From Apoderus coryli (lineage: Eukaryota > Arthropoda > Insecta > Coleoptera > Attelabidae): 64,000 nucleotides of DNA. Location: NCBI GenBank assembly GCA_911728435.2, contig OU452207.1:17819682-17883681 (forward strand), read 5' to 3'. Below the pieces are notes generated by a model. That model was not told the DNA's origin, did not search any database, and saw nothing but the letters and a program-made list of their open reading frames with translations. This document shows, one piece after another, positions 63,302-64,000 of this stretch. A program made the translations under genes and the position numbers. How positions within the stretch are numbered: position 1 is the stretch's first letter; the number at the start of each line of letters is the position of its first letter.

Positions 63302-64000
63302 TGCTACGCTACTGCGAACCTTTTGTAATTTGGGTGCGCAGCAGCAAGCAAAACAAAAATTCACGGGTGGCAAAACTAAAAGAAAATTTATTTCCTGATC
63401 CTTCCTAAATCAGAGATGGCATTATCTCCTTATATTATCATCGATCCTTTTACTTAATGGCCTAGCTCAATCAGAGATTGGGAGTGGAACAAAACTGCCT
63501 GGACGCCACCCGTTTCAAAAATGCCCCTGTATAAAAGGATCGATCGATAGTACTATAAAGAAAACGGGAACTCACTAAGAGGGAAAGTAAATAACACCGT
63601 ATCCAAAATGATCCCGAATCAGAAATTTATTAATAGAAATTTTAAAGTAATTAAATTGAACAATGTGTAAATATAACCTATAAACAATGTGTAAATAAAT
63701 ATAACCTATAATTTTTAGTAGTAAATATAAACCCTATAATAAATCTTTGTAAATATATAACCTATGATAATGCTTGTGTAAATATATAATCTATAATAAT
63801 AATTCTTTGTAAATAAATATATAACCTATAATATTGCCTTGTAAATATATAAATCTATAATAATAATTTGTAAATATATTATAAACCTTATAGCCGACAA
63901 ACTCAATTGTACTCTACAATTAATTAAACATAATATCAACAATACACATTCAAATTTTTGAATTCTTATACTTGGATATGTGTGCGCATGCGTCGTAATC
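63302..64000 (-). repeat. 5' LTR of the Ty3/gypsy element (inner end only)
   Basis: Base-for-base match to 54749-55447 as read by eye. The outer ~2.2 kb is beyond the window. Confidence 0.93.

Larger units (their letters stand above)
54749..64000 (-). mobile_element. Ty3/gypsy retrotransposon with very long LTRs, probably young
   Basis: Minus strand: 5' LTR (cut by the window end), primer site at 63281-63295, gag, pol, purine tract at 57664-57680, 3' LTR 54749-57663. There is no env. The inner 700 bases of the 5' LTR match the corresponding 3' LTR bases without a difference as far as I can see by eye, and gag and pol are intact. The target duplication cannot be checked because the right end is outside the window. 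Confidence 0.95.

Overview
The window looks like a piece of an arthropod nuclear genome, most likely an insect. It is AT-rich, I see no convincing host gene, and almost everything recognisable is transposable-element material: an errantivirus with an env gene, Ty3/gypsy and BEL/Pao elements, several non-LTR (LINE) families, mariner, piggyBac and PIF/Harbinger transposases, a Penelope-like endonuclease and a Polinton-type DNA polymerase. Degenerate TTAGG-like units inside a satellite also fit an insect. I cannot name the order or species.

Layout. 1-9.4 kb: decayed mariner and LINE pieces and a ~190-bp tandem repeat. 9.5-10.5 kb: a solo LTR. 10.7-14.4 kb: tRNA-like cassettes embedded in (TA)n tracts, a Penelope-like GIY-YIG fragment, a foldback repeat and a Polinton-like polB pseudogene. 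14.65-22.49 kb: a complete minus-strand errantivirus (LTR, gag, pol, env, LTR) with target duplication TGCG. 22.7-26.9 kb: an unidentified conserved-looking frame, tandem repeats, a LINE endonuclease remnant, a second mariner remnant and a foldback. 27.1-29.8 kb: an unusual LTR element whose two ends are inverted copies of the same LTR end, flanked by CTAT. 29.8-34.2 kb: mostly unassigned, with a BEL/Pao remnant. 34.6-37.3 kb: a PIF/Harbinger element with recognisable terminal inverted repeats. 37.8-41.9 kb: dispersed and inverted repeats and a LINE RNase H remnant. 42-45 kb: piggyBac and THAP fragments and a LINE 3' end. 46.6-49.5 kb: a ~258-bp satellite interrupted by a LINE. 49.5-52 kb: a long, badly decayed LINE. 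53.1-54.6 kb: a TGCGTCC motif cluster and a second family of tRNA-like cassettes. 54.75-64 kb: a minus-strand Ty3/gypsy element with intact gag and pol and an unusually long (~2.9 kb) LTR; its 5' LTR runs off the window.

The two large LTR elements are the only ones that look young. The Ty3/gypsy LTR copies match over all 700 comparable bases as read by eye. The errantivirus LTRs differ only by one 4-bp duplication, yet its gag is split between frames and its env has an in-frame stop. Both elements carry a textbook -1 frameshift heptamer between gag and pol.

The most unusual items are: the head-to-head LTR element with its own target-site duplication; the tRNA-like cassettes in TA tracts, present as two families with the same architecture; a recurrent hammerhead-like core at eight places; a four-fold 12-bp motif array in the errantivirus leader, at the position where gypsy carries its insulator; and a two-exon 79-aa acidic frame beside the piggyBac fragment. 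All calls are from reading the sequence; no database or folding program was used.
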